Part shown: piece after piece, positions 1 to 8,686 of the stretch
Numbering within the stretch: the stretch's first letter is position 1
Layout of the letters: the number at the start of each line of letters is the position of its first letter
DNA from: Ancylobacter pratisalsi
GTDB taxonomy: Bacteria > Pseudomonadota > Alphaproteobacteria > Rhizobiales > Xanthobacteraceae
Direction: 5' to 3'
DNA: 64,000 nt
Assembly (NCBI RefSeq): GCF_010669125.1
Contig: NZ_CP048630.1
Location: 2,616,001 to 2,680,000, forward strand
Translations under genes and position numbers: made by a program
The notes under the pieces: generated by a model
Told to the model about the DNA's origin: nothing
The model's input: only the letters and a program-made list of their open reading frames with translations
The model's database searches: none

Positions 1-31
1 CATGTGACCGTCGTTACCCGGGTAGGCGTGC

Positions 32-1126
32 TCACGTGTCGAGCGTCTCGGTGCCCGTGATCTCGATGCCGAAGCCGGCCACGCCGACATAGGTCCGCGC
101 GCGGGACGCCAGAAGCCTGATCGACGAAATCCCAAGGTCGCGCAGAATCTGGGCACCAAGACCGACCTCGCGCCAGTTCTCGTCGCGCAGTTTCGCACTT
201 TCAGGCTGCTCCTCGCCACCGACAGCGGTCGCGGGAACGCCGGCCGTGCCGTCGCGCAGATAGATCAACACGCCACGTCCTTCGGCCTTGATCCGCTCAA
301 GTGAGGCGCGGATCGCCTTGCCGCCGGTGAAAACGTCGCCGATGGGGTCGGCGCGATGGAGGCGAACCAGCACGTCGCGGCCCTCGCCGATCCTGCCGTG
401 AACAAGCGCGATGTGGTTCACCGACTCGAAGGGCGTCACATAGGAGATGCCGTGCATGTCCCCGACGGCGGTCGGCGCGGTGAATTCGGCGGCACGCGAG
501 ACCAGCTTCTCGCGGAGCTGGCGATAGGCGATCAGGTCGGCGACCGAGATGCGGGTCAGCTTGTGGGTCGCGGCGAATTCGTCGACCCGGGGGCCGCGCA
601 TGACGGAGCCGTCATCATTCACCAACTCGCAGATGACGCCCACGGGCTCGAGATTGGCGAGGCGGCAAAGGTCCACGGCGGCTTCCGTATGGCCCGACCG
701 CATCAGGACGCCACCTTCCCGCGCGATCAGCGGAAAGATGTGGCCGGGCCGCACGAAGTCGGTCGCGCCCGCATTCGGGTTCGCCATCGCACGCACAGTC
801 GCGGTGCGGTCGTCGGCGGAAATGCCGGTGGTCGTGCCGTGCTTGTAGTCGACCGAAATGGTGAAGGCGGTCGAGTGCGGGGCGTCGTTGTCGGTCACCA
901 TTGGGCTGAGGCGAAGCCGCTTCGCATGCTCCGCGGTAATCGGTGTGCAGACGATGCCCGAGGTGTGGCGGACGATGAAAGCGAGCTTTTCCGGCGTCGC
1001 GTGGACAGCGGCGACGATGATGTCGCCTTCGTTCTCGCGGTCGTCGTCATCGGTGACGACGAGCATGTCGCCGCGAGCAAAAGCCTCGATCGCCGCCTCG
1101 ACGCGGGACTGCAGATTGTCGGTCAT
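32..1126 (-). CDS. ribB: 3,4-dihydroxy-2-butanone 4-phosphate synthase with degenerate GTP cyclohydrolase II-like domain (RibBX type)
   Basis: This 364-residue cytoplasmic enzyme converts ribulose 5-phosphate to DHBP and formate for riboflavin synthesis. Residues 1-205 are a complete DHBP synthase domain: the acidic DDDDRENEGD loop at 26-35, HTSGIVCTP at 54-62, TTTGISADDR at 98-107 and GHTEAAVDL at 145-153. Residues ~210-364 resemble GTP cyclohydrolase II (GDVFTGG, GAQILRDLG) but lack the zinc-binding cysteines; TGGKAIRAS stands where the CDC segment should be. The second domain is therefore probably not a cyclohydrolase, as in the RibBX proteins of rhizobia and Brucella. The start at 1126 is chosen because GAGGTGA lies six bases upstream. 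The frame stays open further upstream into a helix-turn-helix sequence. It follows aroC on the same strand. Confidence 0.93.
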   Translation of the reverse strand: MTDNLQSRVEAAIEAFARGDMLVVTDDDDRENEGDIIVAAVHATPEKLAFIVRHTSGIVCTPITAEHAKRLRLSPMVTDNDAPHSTAFTISVDYKHGTTTGISADDRTATVRAMANPNAGATDFVRPGHIFPLIAREGGVLMRSGHTEAAVDLCRLANLEPVGVICELVNDDGSVMRGPRVDEFAATHKLTRISVADLIAYRQLREKLVSRAAEFTAPTAVGDMHGISYVTPFESVNHIALVHGRIGEGRDVLVRLHRADPIGDVFTGGKAIRASLERIKAEGRGVLIYLRDGTAGVPATAVGGEEQPESAKLRDENWREVGLGAQILRDLGISSIRLLASRARTYVGVAGFGIEITGTETLDT

Positions 1127-1336
1127 GTACGTCACCTCTACGCCTTCTAGCCCGAGGAAGTCATTCGGCGTCACGGCCCCGCCCGTCGCGGCGGCGATCC
1201 TTGAACCCGCTTCTCGGGAGATCCAGGCCCGTTCGTCCTTGCACAGCGCGGTTATGCTTGCCGGCGACAGGCCCACGGACCGCGCGAACGCGCTACGGGT
1301 CGTGCCTGTCCTGGTGAGCCATTCCGCGAGTTTCAT
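1127..1336 (-). other. In-frame helix-turn-helix (XRE/Cro-like) reading frame directly upstream of RibBX
   Basis: The RibBX frame has no stop codon upstream of its preferred start. An ATG at 1334-1336 begins a 70-residue stretch with a clear short Cro/XRE-type helix-turn-helix (MKLAEWLTRTG, then RSAFARSVGLSPASITALC). It runs straight into the RibBX methionine. If translated, the product is a 434-residue HTH-RibBX fusion. No good Shine-Dalgarno precedes 1336, while a very good one precedes 1126. The frame could therefore be a low-level long isoform, a decayed small regulator gene whose stop was lost, or the true start. Codon use looks coding. I cannot decide between these from sequence alone. 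Confidence 0.5.
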
Positions 1337-1412
1337 CCCGGCATGGTAATTCGCAGCGCATTCGGTGGCAATGAAAGTCGAAGGCGATTTCAGCAATACT
1401 GAAATTGCATTC

Positions 1413-2525
1413 TCAGCGCGGGAGCGGCCATTGCGGAGGCGTGCCAAGCTGGGCGCGTGCGCGAAGGGCGTGGTCGGCGAGCACGCACGCCATCATTGCC
1501 TCGCCCACCGGCACCGCCCTTATGCCGACGCAAGGGTCGTGCCGGCCCTTGGTGACGATCTCGGCATCCTCGCCATATCGGGTCACCGTGCGACGCGGGG
1601 TAAGGATGGACGAGGTCGGCTTTACCGCAAAGCGGGCCACAATCGCCTGACCGGTGGAGATGCCGCCAAGAATGCCGCCGGCATGGTTGGAGAGGAAAAG
1701 GGGCTGGCCGTCATTTCCCATCCGCATCTCATCGGCATTGGCCTCGCCGGTGAGGGTGGCACTGGCGAAACCCTCACCGATCTCCACGCCTTTGACCGCG
1801 TTGATGCTCATGAAGGCGGCGGCGAGGTCGGCGTCGAGCTTGCCGTAGATCGGCGCGCCAAGGCCCGGGGGGACACCTTCGGCGACCACTTCGATGACGG
1901 CGCCCACGGACGAGCCGGATTTGCGGAGGCCGTCGAGATATTCCGCCATTTGCTGGGCCGCGTCGGCGTCAGGACAGAAGAAGGGGTTACGATCGACCTC
2001 GCCCCAGTTCCACCGGCCCCGCTCGACGAAGAGCTCGCCCATCTGTACCAGCGCCGCGCGAACCGTGATGCCGGGCAGCACCTTCGCGGCGATGGCGCCC
2101 GCGGCGACGCGAATGGCGGTCTCGCGCGCCGAGGAGCGCCCGCCCCCGCGATGGTCGCGCAGGCCGTACTTGCGATCATAAGCATAGTCGGCGTGGCCGG
2201 GACGGTAGCTTTCCGATATCGCTGAATAGTCCTTTGAACGCTGGTCGACGTTCTCAATGAGCAGCGCGATCGGCGTGCCGGTCGTGGTGAGCTCGCCGCT
2301 CTCGCCTTCGATCGTTCCGGAGAGGATTTTCACTTGGTCCGGTTCGCGGCGCTGGGTGGTGAAGCGCGACTGGCCGGGGCGGCGCCGATCCAGCGCGGCT
2401 TGGACCTCTTCCAGCCGGAAGCGAATTCCGGGAGGGCAACCGTCGACGACGCCGCCAATCGCCGGCCCATGGCTCTCGCCGAACGTCGTCACACGGAAAA
2501 GCTGGCCGAAGGTGTTGAAGGACAT
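1413..2525 (-). CDS. aroC: Chorismate synthase
   Basis: This 370-residue enzyme converts 5-enolpyruvylshikimate 3-phosphate to chorismate using reduced FMN, the last common step of aromatic amino acid synthesis. Family signatures are present: [15 protein letters not shown] from residue 15 with the conserved histidine at 19, GRSSARETA in the middle, and [11 protein letters not shown] near the C-terminus. Length is normal for the family. The gene lies 76 bases upstream of the HTH frame that leads into ribBX, all on the minus strand, so the two may be co-transcribed. The pairing joins two cofactor/aromatic pathways; AroC itself requires reduced FMN, which fits co-expression with riboflavin synthesis (inference). 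Confidence 0.97.
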   Translation of the reverse strand: MSFNTFGQLFRVTTFGESHGPAIGGVVDGCPPGIRFRLEEVQAALDRRRPGQSRFTTQRREPDQVKILSGTIEGESGELTTTGTPIALLIENVDQRSKDYSAISESYRPGHADYAYDRKYGLRDHRGGGRSSARETAIRVAAGAIAAKVLPGITVRAALVQMGELFVERGRWNWGEVDRNPFFCPDADAAQQMAEYLDGLRKSGSSVGAVIEVVAEGVPPGLGAPIYGKLDADLAAAFMSINAVKGVEIGEGFASATLTGEANADEMRMGNDGQPLFLSNHAGGILGGISTGQAIVARFAVKPTSSILTPRRTVTRYGEDAEIVTKGRHDPCVGIRAVPVGEAMMACVLADHALRARAQLGTPPQWPLPR

Positions 2526-2705
2526 GGACGTTCCGCCAGCATTGGGAGGTGGTCATCAGGGGATTTCCGGGCGCTTCTAGGCGCCACCGAGGCAGGCGTC
2601 AAACATCGGCGGGCGCATGAAGGCACACGCGATCGCGGTGGGGGCCGTGGTCAGCGCGGACAACCATGCTACATAATGACGAAACAAGGCTGCACCCGTC
2701 ATCCG

Positions 2706-4025
2706 ATGCCACTCTTTGAAATTGCTGTCGTCCTCCTGCTCGTGCTGATCAACGGCGCTCTCGCCATGGCTGAGCTTTCCGTGGTTTCCGCTCGCCCCGC
2801 CCGGTTGCGTGCCATGGCGGACAAGGGGTCGCGCGGGGCGCGCATCGCGCTTTCACTGGCGGCGGATCCGGGCAGATTCCTGTCGACCGTGCAGATCGGC
2901 ATCACGCTGATCGGCATTCTCGCGGGCGCCTTCTCGGGCGCGACGCTCGGCGAGATGATGGGGGATTGGCTGAAGGCGCAGGGCGTGGCTCCGGGCATTG
3001 CCGGGGGCCTTGGCTATTCGCTCGTCGTGGCGGCCATAACCTATGTCTCGCTGATCATCGGCGAACTCATTCCAAAGCGCCTCGCCCTGCAGAGCCCCGA
3101 GCGATTGGCCAGCATGGTGGCGCCGAGCATGATGCTGCTCTCGCGCGTCGCGGCCCCCGCGGTCTGGCTCCTCGACCTGTCCTCTCGGCTGGTGCTGCGC
3201 CTGCTCGGCGATGCCGCGCAGGGCGACGGGAGCAAGGTCTCCGACGAGGAGATCCGCGCCATTGTCGCCGAGGCGGAGACCGCCGGCGTGATCGACCCCG
3301 AGGAGCGGCGGATGATCGGGGGCGTGATGCGCCTTGCCGACCGACCGGTTCGCGCCGTGATGACGCCGCGCACGGATGTCGACTGGATCGACCTGACCGA
3401 TGATCCCGATGTCGTGCGCCAGACGATCCGCGAAACGCGCCACACCCGCATGCCGGCCTGCGAGGGAACCCCGGACGAGAGCGTCGGCGTGATCGACATA
3501 CGCGACCTGCTCGAGGCCTATCTCGACGGCCAGACGCCGGATCCGCGCCAGTTCGTCAAGCCGGCCGCGGTGCTCGTGGAGACGGCGGGAGCGCTGGACG
3601 CGATGAAGTCGCTTCGCCACGCCGAGTCACCGCTGGCGCTGGTGGTGGACGAGTATGGCTCGATGGTTGGCATATTGACGCCGGCGGACCTGCTCGATGC
3701 CATCGCCGGCACCGTCGTGCTGGACGAGGACGGACAGGCCAAGCCGCATGTGACCGAGCGCGCCGATGGCAGCTATCTGGTCGCCGGGGCTACGCCAATC
3801 GACGAGCTTTCCGAGGTGCTGGCGATCCATGTTCCCGCGGATGCCGATTTTCACACCGCCGCGGGCTACGTGCTGCACGAGCTCAAGGCTCTGCCTTTGG
3901 AGGGCGTGTCGTTCGAGGCGAAGGGCTGGCGCTTCGAGGTGATCGACATGGATGGGCGGCGTATCGACAAGCTGCTGGTCTCGCGGGCCGTGGCGCCGCG
4001 CCGCCGGGCGCCTGTGATCGGCTGA
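2706..4025 (+). CDS. CNNM/CBS-domain membrane protein (HlyC/CorC family, 'hemolysin-like')
   Basis: This is a 439-residue inner-membrane protein. Residues 1-~190 form the DUF21/CNNM transmembrane domain with the conserved GELIPKR segment near 119-125. Residues ~215-340 are a pair of CBS domains beginning near RAVMTPRTDV. The C-terminal ~80 residues match the CorC_HlyC domain. Family members are linked to Mg/Co efflux or tolerance; the 'hemolysin' label is historical. The ATG at 2706 is preferred; an in-frame ATG at 2676 lies inside a likely -10 element (TACATAAT, 2669-2676), which argues against it. A further in-frame extension back to 2334 is antisense to aroC and is not coding-like. Confidence 0.9.
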   Translation: MPLFEIAVVLLLVLINGALAMAELSVVSARPARLRAMADKGSRGARIALSLAADPGRFLSTVQIGITLIGILAGAFSGATLGEMMGDWLKAQGVAPGIAGGLGYSLVVAAITYVSLIIGELIPKRLALQSPERLASMVAPSMMLLSRVAAPAVWLLDLSSRLVLRLLGDAAQGDGSKVSDEEIRAIVAEAETAGVIDPEERRMIGGVMRLADRPVRAVMTPRTDVDWIDLTDDPDVVRQTIRETRHTRMPACEGTPDESVGVIDIRDLLEAYLDGQTPDPRQFVKPAAVLVETAGALDAMKSLRHAESPLALVVDEYGSMVGILTPADLLDAIAGTVVLDEDGQAKPHVTERADGSYLVAGATPIDELSEVLAIHVPADADFHTAAGYVLHELKALPLEGVSFEAKGWRFEVIDMDGRRIDKLLVSRAVAPRRRAPVIG

Positions 4026-4037
4026 GCCGCGCTCTCT

Positions 4038-4310
4038 TCAGTTGGATACGCGCTGCATCGTGCTGGTGAGCGGCGCCTGGGTCCCGTCCTGCGCCCCTCC
4101 ATAGCGGGCGCCGAGACCGGCGACCACGGTGACGATGGCTACCGCCAGCGCGGCGGCGATCAGCCCGTATTCAAGCCCGGTACCATGCGGCCGACGCGCT
4201 ATGGCTGCGCGTCGGCCGTAGGCCGGACGGTGGTTGGCCAGACGGCGATCGACCAGCTCCCTGTCCACCAGCTCTCTCATGATCCGTACTCTGCTTGCGC
4301 TCTTCTGCAT
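4038..4310 (-). CDS. Flp/Fap-type class IVb pilin-like small protein
   Basis: This 90-residue protein has a basic N-terminal leader of about 43 residues, then a segment GLEYGLIAAALAVAIV that matches the hydrophobic alpha-helix of Flp pilins (typically AIEYGLIAALIAVAII). Flp pilins are cut by a TadV/CpaA peptidase before a residue-5 glutamate. Here the expected -1 glycine is offset by one (H-G-T-G-L-E-Y), so processing is uncertain. The tail after the helix is short. No tad/cpa secretion genes are nearby, so it is an orphan pilin. Translation could also begin at the ATG at 4278-4280 (80 residues); neither start has a strong ribosome site. It converges on the CorC-like gene with only 12 bases between stops. 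Confidence 0.72.
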   Translation of the reverse strand: MQKSASRVRIMRELVDRELVDRRLANHRPAYGRRAAIARRPHGTGLEYGLIAAALAVAIVTVVAGLGARYGGAQDGTQAPLTSTMQRVSN

Positions 4311-4452
4311 CCGATCTGCCTAAGGACAGATTTTATTGTTCGGACACCTTGGGCCGCAGATGTTGACCACGCGTTAAAGCGCGCCGTCACCTTCCGGACT
4401 CTCCGTCCGTGGTTAACGCTTTGCAGACAACGGGTAATAAATTGCCAGTAGT

Positions 4453-4478
4453 TCGCGAGACGCCGGCTCGCGATTTTT
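4453..4478 (+). terminator. Orphan intrinsic terminator pointing rightwards
   Basis: A 7-bp perfect stem (TCGCGAG / CTCGCGA) with a 7-base loop is followed by TTTTT at 4474-4478, a typical rho-independent terminator on the plus strand. The nearest annotated genes on both sides (pilin-like and hrpB) are on the minus strand, so it serves no known gene. It may end an unannotated small RNA in 4311-4452, or read-through from the CorC-like gene. Confidence 0.6.
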
Positions 4479-4491
4479 CGGCGTCGGCGCG

Positions 4492-6972
4492 TCAGCTGCG
4501 CGGCTTGGCGCGGCGGGTTGGCTCGGCATTGGCGGGGTCTTCCGGCCAGGGATGCCGGGGATAGCGCCCGCGCATCTCTGCGCGCACGTCACGCCAGGAG
4601 CCGCTCCAGAAATCCGGCAAGTTGCGGGTCAGCTGGATTGGCCGGTGTGCCGGCGAAAGCAGGGCGAGGGTCAGTGCCACCCGTCCGTCTGCAATGGTGG
4701 GGTGGGTCTTAAGTCCGAACAGTTCCTGCACACGCACGGCCAGCCGGGGCCCGCCCTCCGCGGCATAGTCGACGGGAAGGCGTGAGCCGGTGGGCACCTC
4801 GATATGGGTCGGGGCCTGTTCGTCCATCCGGCGGGCGAGGTCCCACGGCAGCAGGCCGGCGAGTGCCTGGCCGAGCCGGTCCGCATCGATGCCGCCCAGT
4901 GAGGTCAATCCCTCCAGCGCCGGGGCGAGCCAGTCCTCGACGGTGGCGGCGAGCCCTTCGGGCGAGAGGTCCGGCCAGATATCGGGAGCACTCGCATGCA
5001 GGAACCGTACACGATCCAGCCATTGGCGCTGATGGTTCGACCAGCCTAGCCGCTCAAGGCCACGCGTCGCGGCGGCGGTGGCGAGAGCCTGTGCCGTATC
5101 CGCGCCTGGCTTCACCGGCGCTGTCCGTTCGGCGAGGACAAGGTCGCCGAGCCGGCGCAGCCGCCGCGCGCGCAGGGAACCGGAAGCGGGGTCCAGGCTG
5201 GTCTCGACGGTTTCCTCGATAAGGGAGCCGAATTCGGCTTCGATCTCGTCTTCCGTCAGCTCCGCGGCGAGCAGGATGCGGGCCTCCTCCGCATCGCCTG
5301 CAACCTCTCCGGCGACAAGGAAGCGCGCCCTCGCCAGAGCGGAGGCCGGATCGAGCGCGCCCCCACGTCCATTGGCGAGGACGAAGCGGCGGCCGTCGCC
5401 GCGTGCACGGGCGATGCGATCGGGGAAGGCCAGCGCGAGCAGGATGGCTGGAGAGGGCGGCAAGGCGTCCCCCTTCTTCCTGCCGGCCAGCGCCCCGGCT
5501 TCGCGTGCCCACCGCCCGGCCAGACGGCGGGCTTCCTCGCCGCGCCGGGTGCGATCGCGGGCAAGGGTGTCCAGGCGATGGGCGAGATCGGGCGCATCCC
5601 CGCCGAGACCGCGTTCGCTGAGGATGGCCGCGATGGACGCGGCCTCTTCGCCCGCCCCGCGCCGGGCGCCCTCGATGACCATGCGGGCGAGCCGTGGTTC
5701 CAGCGGCAGACGTGCCATGGCGTGGCCCAGATCGGTGACCCGGCCATCCGCATCAAGTGCCCCGAGATTACGGAGCAGAGCCCGCGCCTCCTTTACGGCC
5801 GGCTGGGGAGGGGGATCGAGAAAGGCAAGGCTACCCGGATCTCGCGCCCCCCAGACCATTAGGTCGAGAACGAGGCGCGACAGGTCGGCCGAGAGGATTT
5901 CCGGCGGGGCGAAGGCGGGCAGGCTGGCAGTTTCGGGCTCGTCCCAAAGGCGCCAGCAGGTGCCGGGCTCCGTGCGGCCGGCGCGCCCGCGTCTCTGGTC
6001 CGCTGCCGCCCGCGACACACGTGCGGTGACGAGGCGCGTCAGTCCGACCGAGGGATCGAAACGTGGCAGACGGGCGAGGCCGCTGTCGATGACGATGCGT
6101 ACGCCCTGGATGGTGAGGCTTGTCTCTGCAATGGAGGTGGCGAGCACCACCTTACGCCGGCCGGGCGGCGAAGGGGCGATGGCGCGATCCTGCTCACGAG
6201 CGTCGAGTGCGCCGAAGAGCGGGGCGATCTCGATGTCGGGATCGCGGATCATCTCCCGCAACAGTCTTTCCGTCCGGCGGATTTCGGCGGCGCCGGGCAG
6301 GAAGGCCAACACCGAGCCGGCCTCGGCACCGAGCGCACGCAGCACCGCGTCCGCCATCTGGCGCTCGATCGGCCGGTCGGGTTGCCGGCCGAGGTAGCGG
6401 GTTTCGACCGCGTAGGCGCGGCCGAGGCTTTCCACTACCGGTGCATCGCCAAGCAGCCTGGCCACCCGCGCGCCGTCGAGTGTCGCGGACATGACCAGGA
6501 TGCGAAGATCTTCGCGGAGGGCGCCCTGGGCATCGAGGGCGAGGGCAAGGCCGAGATCCGCATCGAGGCTGCGTTCGTGGAATTCATCGAACAGCACGGC
6601 GGCGACGCCGGAGAGTTCCGGGTCGTCAAGGATCATGCGGGTGAAGATGCCCTCGGTGATCACCTCGATCCGGGTGCGGGGCCCCACACGGGTGCCGAAG
6701 CGGGCGCGGTAGCCGACGGTTTCGCCGGCGCTCTCGCCCAATGTCGCGGCCATCCGCTCGGCGGCGGCACGGGCGGCGAGGCGGCGGGGCTCCAGCACCA
6801 GTATTCGCCGGCCCGCGATCCAGGGCTCGTCCAGCAGCGCCAGCGGCACGCGCGTCGTCTTGCCCGCGCCGGGTGGGGCGACGAGGACGGCGGCATTGCC
6901 GGCGGCAAGCGTCGCGGTCAACGCCGGCAAGGCGTCGTCGATGGGCAGGAGAGTGGCGGCCCGGTAGGTCAT
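4492..6972 (-). CDS. hrpB: ATP-dependent RNA helicase HrpB
   Basis: This 826-residue DEAH-family helicase has Walker A APPGAGKTTR at 33-42, DEFHERS as motif II, SATLDG as motif III, the HA2 domain after residue ~400, and the HrpB-specific C-terminal domain ending in the WP(Q/W)EDP-like region. Length is typical (800-850). HrpB proteins are non-essential RNA helicases of uncertain target; E. coli HrpB is the reference. The ATG at 6970-6972 gives the expected MTYR...LPIDDALPAL start. The gene stands alone, 113 bases from the aminotransferase stop. Confidence 0.96.
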   Translation of the reverse strand: MTYRAATLLPIDDALPALTATLAAGNAAVLVAPPGAGKTTRVPLALLDEPWIAGRRILVLEPRRLAARAAAERMAATLGESAGETVGYRARFGTRVGPRTRIEVITEGIFTRMILDDPELSGVAAVLFDEFHERSLDADLGLALALDAQGALREDLRILVMSATLDGARVARLLGDAPVVESLGRAYAVETRYLGRQPDRPIERQMADAVLRALGAEAGSVLAFLPGAAEIRRTERLLREMIRDPDIEIAPLFGALDAREQDRAIAPSPPGRRKVVLATSIAETSLTIQGVRIVIDSGLARLPRFDPSVGLTRLVTARVSRAAADQRRGRAGRTEPGTCWRLWDEPETASLPAFAPPEILSADLSRLVLDLMVWGARDPGSLAFLDPPPQPAVKEARALLRNLGALDADGRVTDLGHAMARLPLEPRLARMVIEGARRGAGEEAASIAAILSERGLGGDAPDLAHRLDTLARDRTRRGEEARRLAGRWAREAGALAGRKKGDALPPSPAILLALAFPDRIARARGDGRRFVLANGRGGALDPASALARARFLVAGEVAGDAEEARILLAAELTEDEIEAEFGSLIEETVETSLDPASGSLRARRLRRLGDLVLAERTAPVKPGADTAQALATAAATRGLERLGWSNHQRQWLDRVRFLHASAPDIWPDLSPEGLAATVEDWLAPALEGLTSLGGIDADRLGQALAGLLPWDLARRMDEQAPTHIEVPTGSRLPVDYAAEGGPRLAVRVQELFGLKTHPTIADGRVALTLALLSPAHRPIQLTRNLPDFWSGSWRDVRAEMRGRYPRHPWPEDPANAEPTRRAKPRS

Positions 6973-7046
6973 GGGGCAGGCTTAATGCCCCACGGGCGCA
7001 GTGTCACCCGGCCGTTCAGGGATGGCGCGCCGCTCGATGGCGGTAC

Positions 7047-7076
7047 GAGGGCTGCATTCCTGAGATCGCAGCCCTC
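7047..7076 (-). terminator. Hairpin after the aminotransferase gene
   Basis: A 9-bp perfect stem (GAGGGCTGC / GCAGCCCTC) with a 12-base loop lies ten bases past the aminotransferase stop and before hrpB. There is no T-run, so it may be a 3'-end-stabilising hairpin rather than a classic terminator. Confidence 0.45.
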
Positions 7077-7085
7077 AGCAGGTTG

Positions 7086-8435
7086 TCACATCACCGCGTC
7101 GATGGTCTTGGACAACTTGTCGACGATCTCGCCGACCTGGCTTTCGCTGATGATCAGCGGCGGGCTGACGGCGAGGGTGTCGCCGGTGACGCGGAACATG
7201 ATGCCGTTGTCGTGGAAGCCCACTTCCATCGCCTTGAAGCCACGCTTGCCGGGGCCTTCGGGGCTCGGCGCCATGTCGAAGGCGCCGACGAGGCCGACGG
7301 TGCGGATGTCGAGGATTCCGGGCTTGCCCTTCAGGCTCATCATCGCATCGGCGAAAACCGGCTCCATCTCCCGCGCGCGCTCGAACAGACCCTCGTCGCG
7401 GTAGAGATCGAGCGTGGCCAACGAGGCCGCGCAGGCCAGCGGGTGGCCCGAATAGGTATAGCCGTGGAACAGTTCGATGACGTGCTCCGGGCCGTCCATG
7501 AAGGTGTCGTAAATGCCCTTGCGCACGATGACGCCGCCCATCGGCACTGTGCCGGAGGTCACGCCCTTGGCGAAGGCGATCATGTCCGGCACCACGCCGT
7601 AGCGCTCGGCGGCGAAGGGGAAGCCGAGGCGGCCGAAACCGGTGATCACTTCGTCGAAAATCAGCAGGATGCCGTACTTGTCGCAGATCTCGCGCAGGCG
7701 CTTGAGATAGCCCTTCGGAGCCGGCAGGCCGCCGGTGGAGCCGGCCATGGGCTCGACGATGACCGCCGCGATGGTTTGCGCGTCATGCAGCGCGACGATG
7801 CCTTCCAGTGCCTCGGCGCGCTCGGCGCCCCATTCCGGCTCGCCCTTGGAAAAGGCCTGCTTCTCGCGGTCATAGGTGTGGGGCAGGTGGTCGACGCCGG
7901 TCAGCATGCCGCCGAAGAAGCGCCGGTTCGGCGAGATGCCACCGACCGAGATGCCACCGAAGCCGACGCCATGATAGCCGCGCTCACGGCCGATCAGACG
8001 GGTGCGCGTGCCGTTGCCGCGAATGGCGTGATAGGCCAGCGCGATCTTGAGCGCGGTATCGTCCGCCTCGGAACCCGAGTTGCAGAAGAACACATGGTCG
8101 AGATCGCCCGGCGCCAGCTCGGCTATGCGCGAGGCGGCGCGGAAGGCGGTGGGGTGGCCGTACTGGAAGGTGGGCGCGAAATCGAGCTCTGCCGCCTGCT
8201 TCTGGATCGCCTGCACGATCGGGTCGCGGCTGTGCCCCGCATTGGCGCACCACAGGCCGGCAGAGGCATCAAGAATGGGACGGCCTTCGGGCGTGAAGTA
8301 GTGCATGTCTTTGGCGCGGGCCACCATGCGCGGACGCGCCTTGAAGGCGCGGTTCGCGGTGAAACCCATCCAGAACGCTTCGAGGTCGTTCGGCGTAGCC
8401 GTGCTGACGGTGTCGAAATCGTAGGCGACAGACAT
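7086..8435 (-). CDS. Omega-amino acid:pyruvate aminotransferase (class III, PLP)
   Basis: This 449-residue class III aminotransferase probably transfers an amino group from beta-alanine or another omega-amine to pyruvate. Evidence: the PLP lysine K290 in AFAKGVTSG, the aspartate D261 in FDEVITGFGR, the SGSEADDTALK phosphate-binding segment near 120-130, and the N-terminal FWMGFTANRAFKARPR typical of beta-alanine-pyruvate transaminases. The start at 8435 has GGAG eight bases upstream. An in-frame extension to 8591 lacks coding character. The physiological substrate cannot be read from sequence; polyamine or beta-alanine catabolism are possible. No pathway partners adjoin it. Confidence 0.9.
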   Translation of the reverse strand: MSVAYDFDTVSTATPNDLEAFWMGFTANRAFKARPRMVARAKDMHYFTPEGRPILDASAGLWCANAGHSRDPIVQAIQKQAAELDFAPTFQYGHPTAFRAASRIAELAPGDLDHVFFCNSGSEADDTALKIALAYHAIRGNGTRTRLIGRERGYHGVGFGGISVGGISPNRRFFGGMLTGVDHLPHTYDREKQAFSKGEPEWGAERAEALEGIVALHDAQTIAAVIVEPMAGSTGGLPAPKGYLKRLREICDKYGILLIFDEVITGFGRLGFPFAAERYGVVPDMIAFAKGVTSGTVPMGGVIVRKGIYDTFMDGPEHVIELFHGYTYSGHPLACAASLATLDLYRDEGLFERAREMEPVFADAMMSLKGKPGILDIRTVGLVGAFDMAPSPEGPGKRGFKAMEVGFHDNGIMFRVTGDTLAVSPPLIISESQVGEIVDKLSKTIDAVM

Positions 8436-8481
8436 GACCGGTCTCCAGTAAATCGGCGCGGGTAAAGCCGCGATTTTGGCC

Positions 8482-8500
8482 ATGTATAATGCTTGAGCAT
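8482..8500 (-). promoter_or_regulatory. Putative -10 element and small palindrome upstream of the aminotransferase
   Basis: On the minus strand a TATACAT sequence (8482-8488) directly abuts the 12-bp palindrome ATGCTTGAGCAT (8489-8500), about 50 bases before the aminotransferase start. The rest of 8501-8686 is relatively AT-rich (GTGATGATGTGATCAC near 8520-8536) and must also hold the promoter of the divergent TPR gene. No clear -35 is visible. The regulator is unknown. Confidence 0.3.
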
Positions 8501-8686
8501 CAATCCGCTTACGAGAAATTGTGATGATGTGATCACTTTCCTTTCTATCGGCCCGTGCCGCTTGACCGCGGATGTCGGGAGCGGCCATCAACTCGCCGCA
8601 AGCCGTGGTAGACTCACCTAGCGTTAGGTTTTCTGACAGGCCGCCGCCGGGATCGCTCCGGCAGGGGCCGCGAGAGGAACTTCAGA

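Noticed and set aside
1127..1412. An FMN riboswitch before ribB
   Set aside because: The conserved FMN-aptamer segments are absent and the region is largely an open HTH frame.
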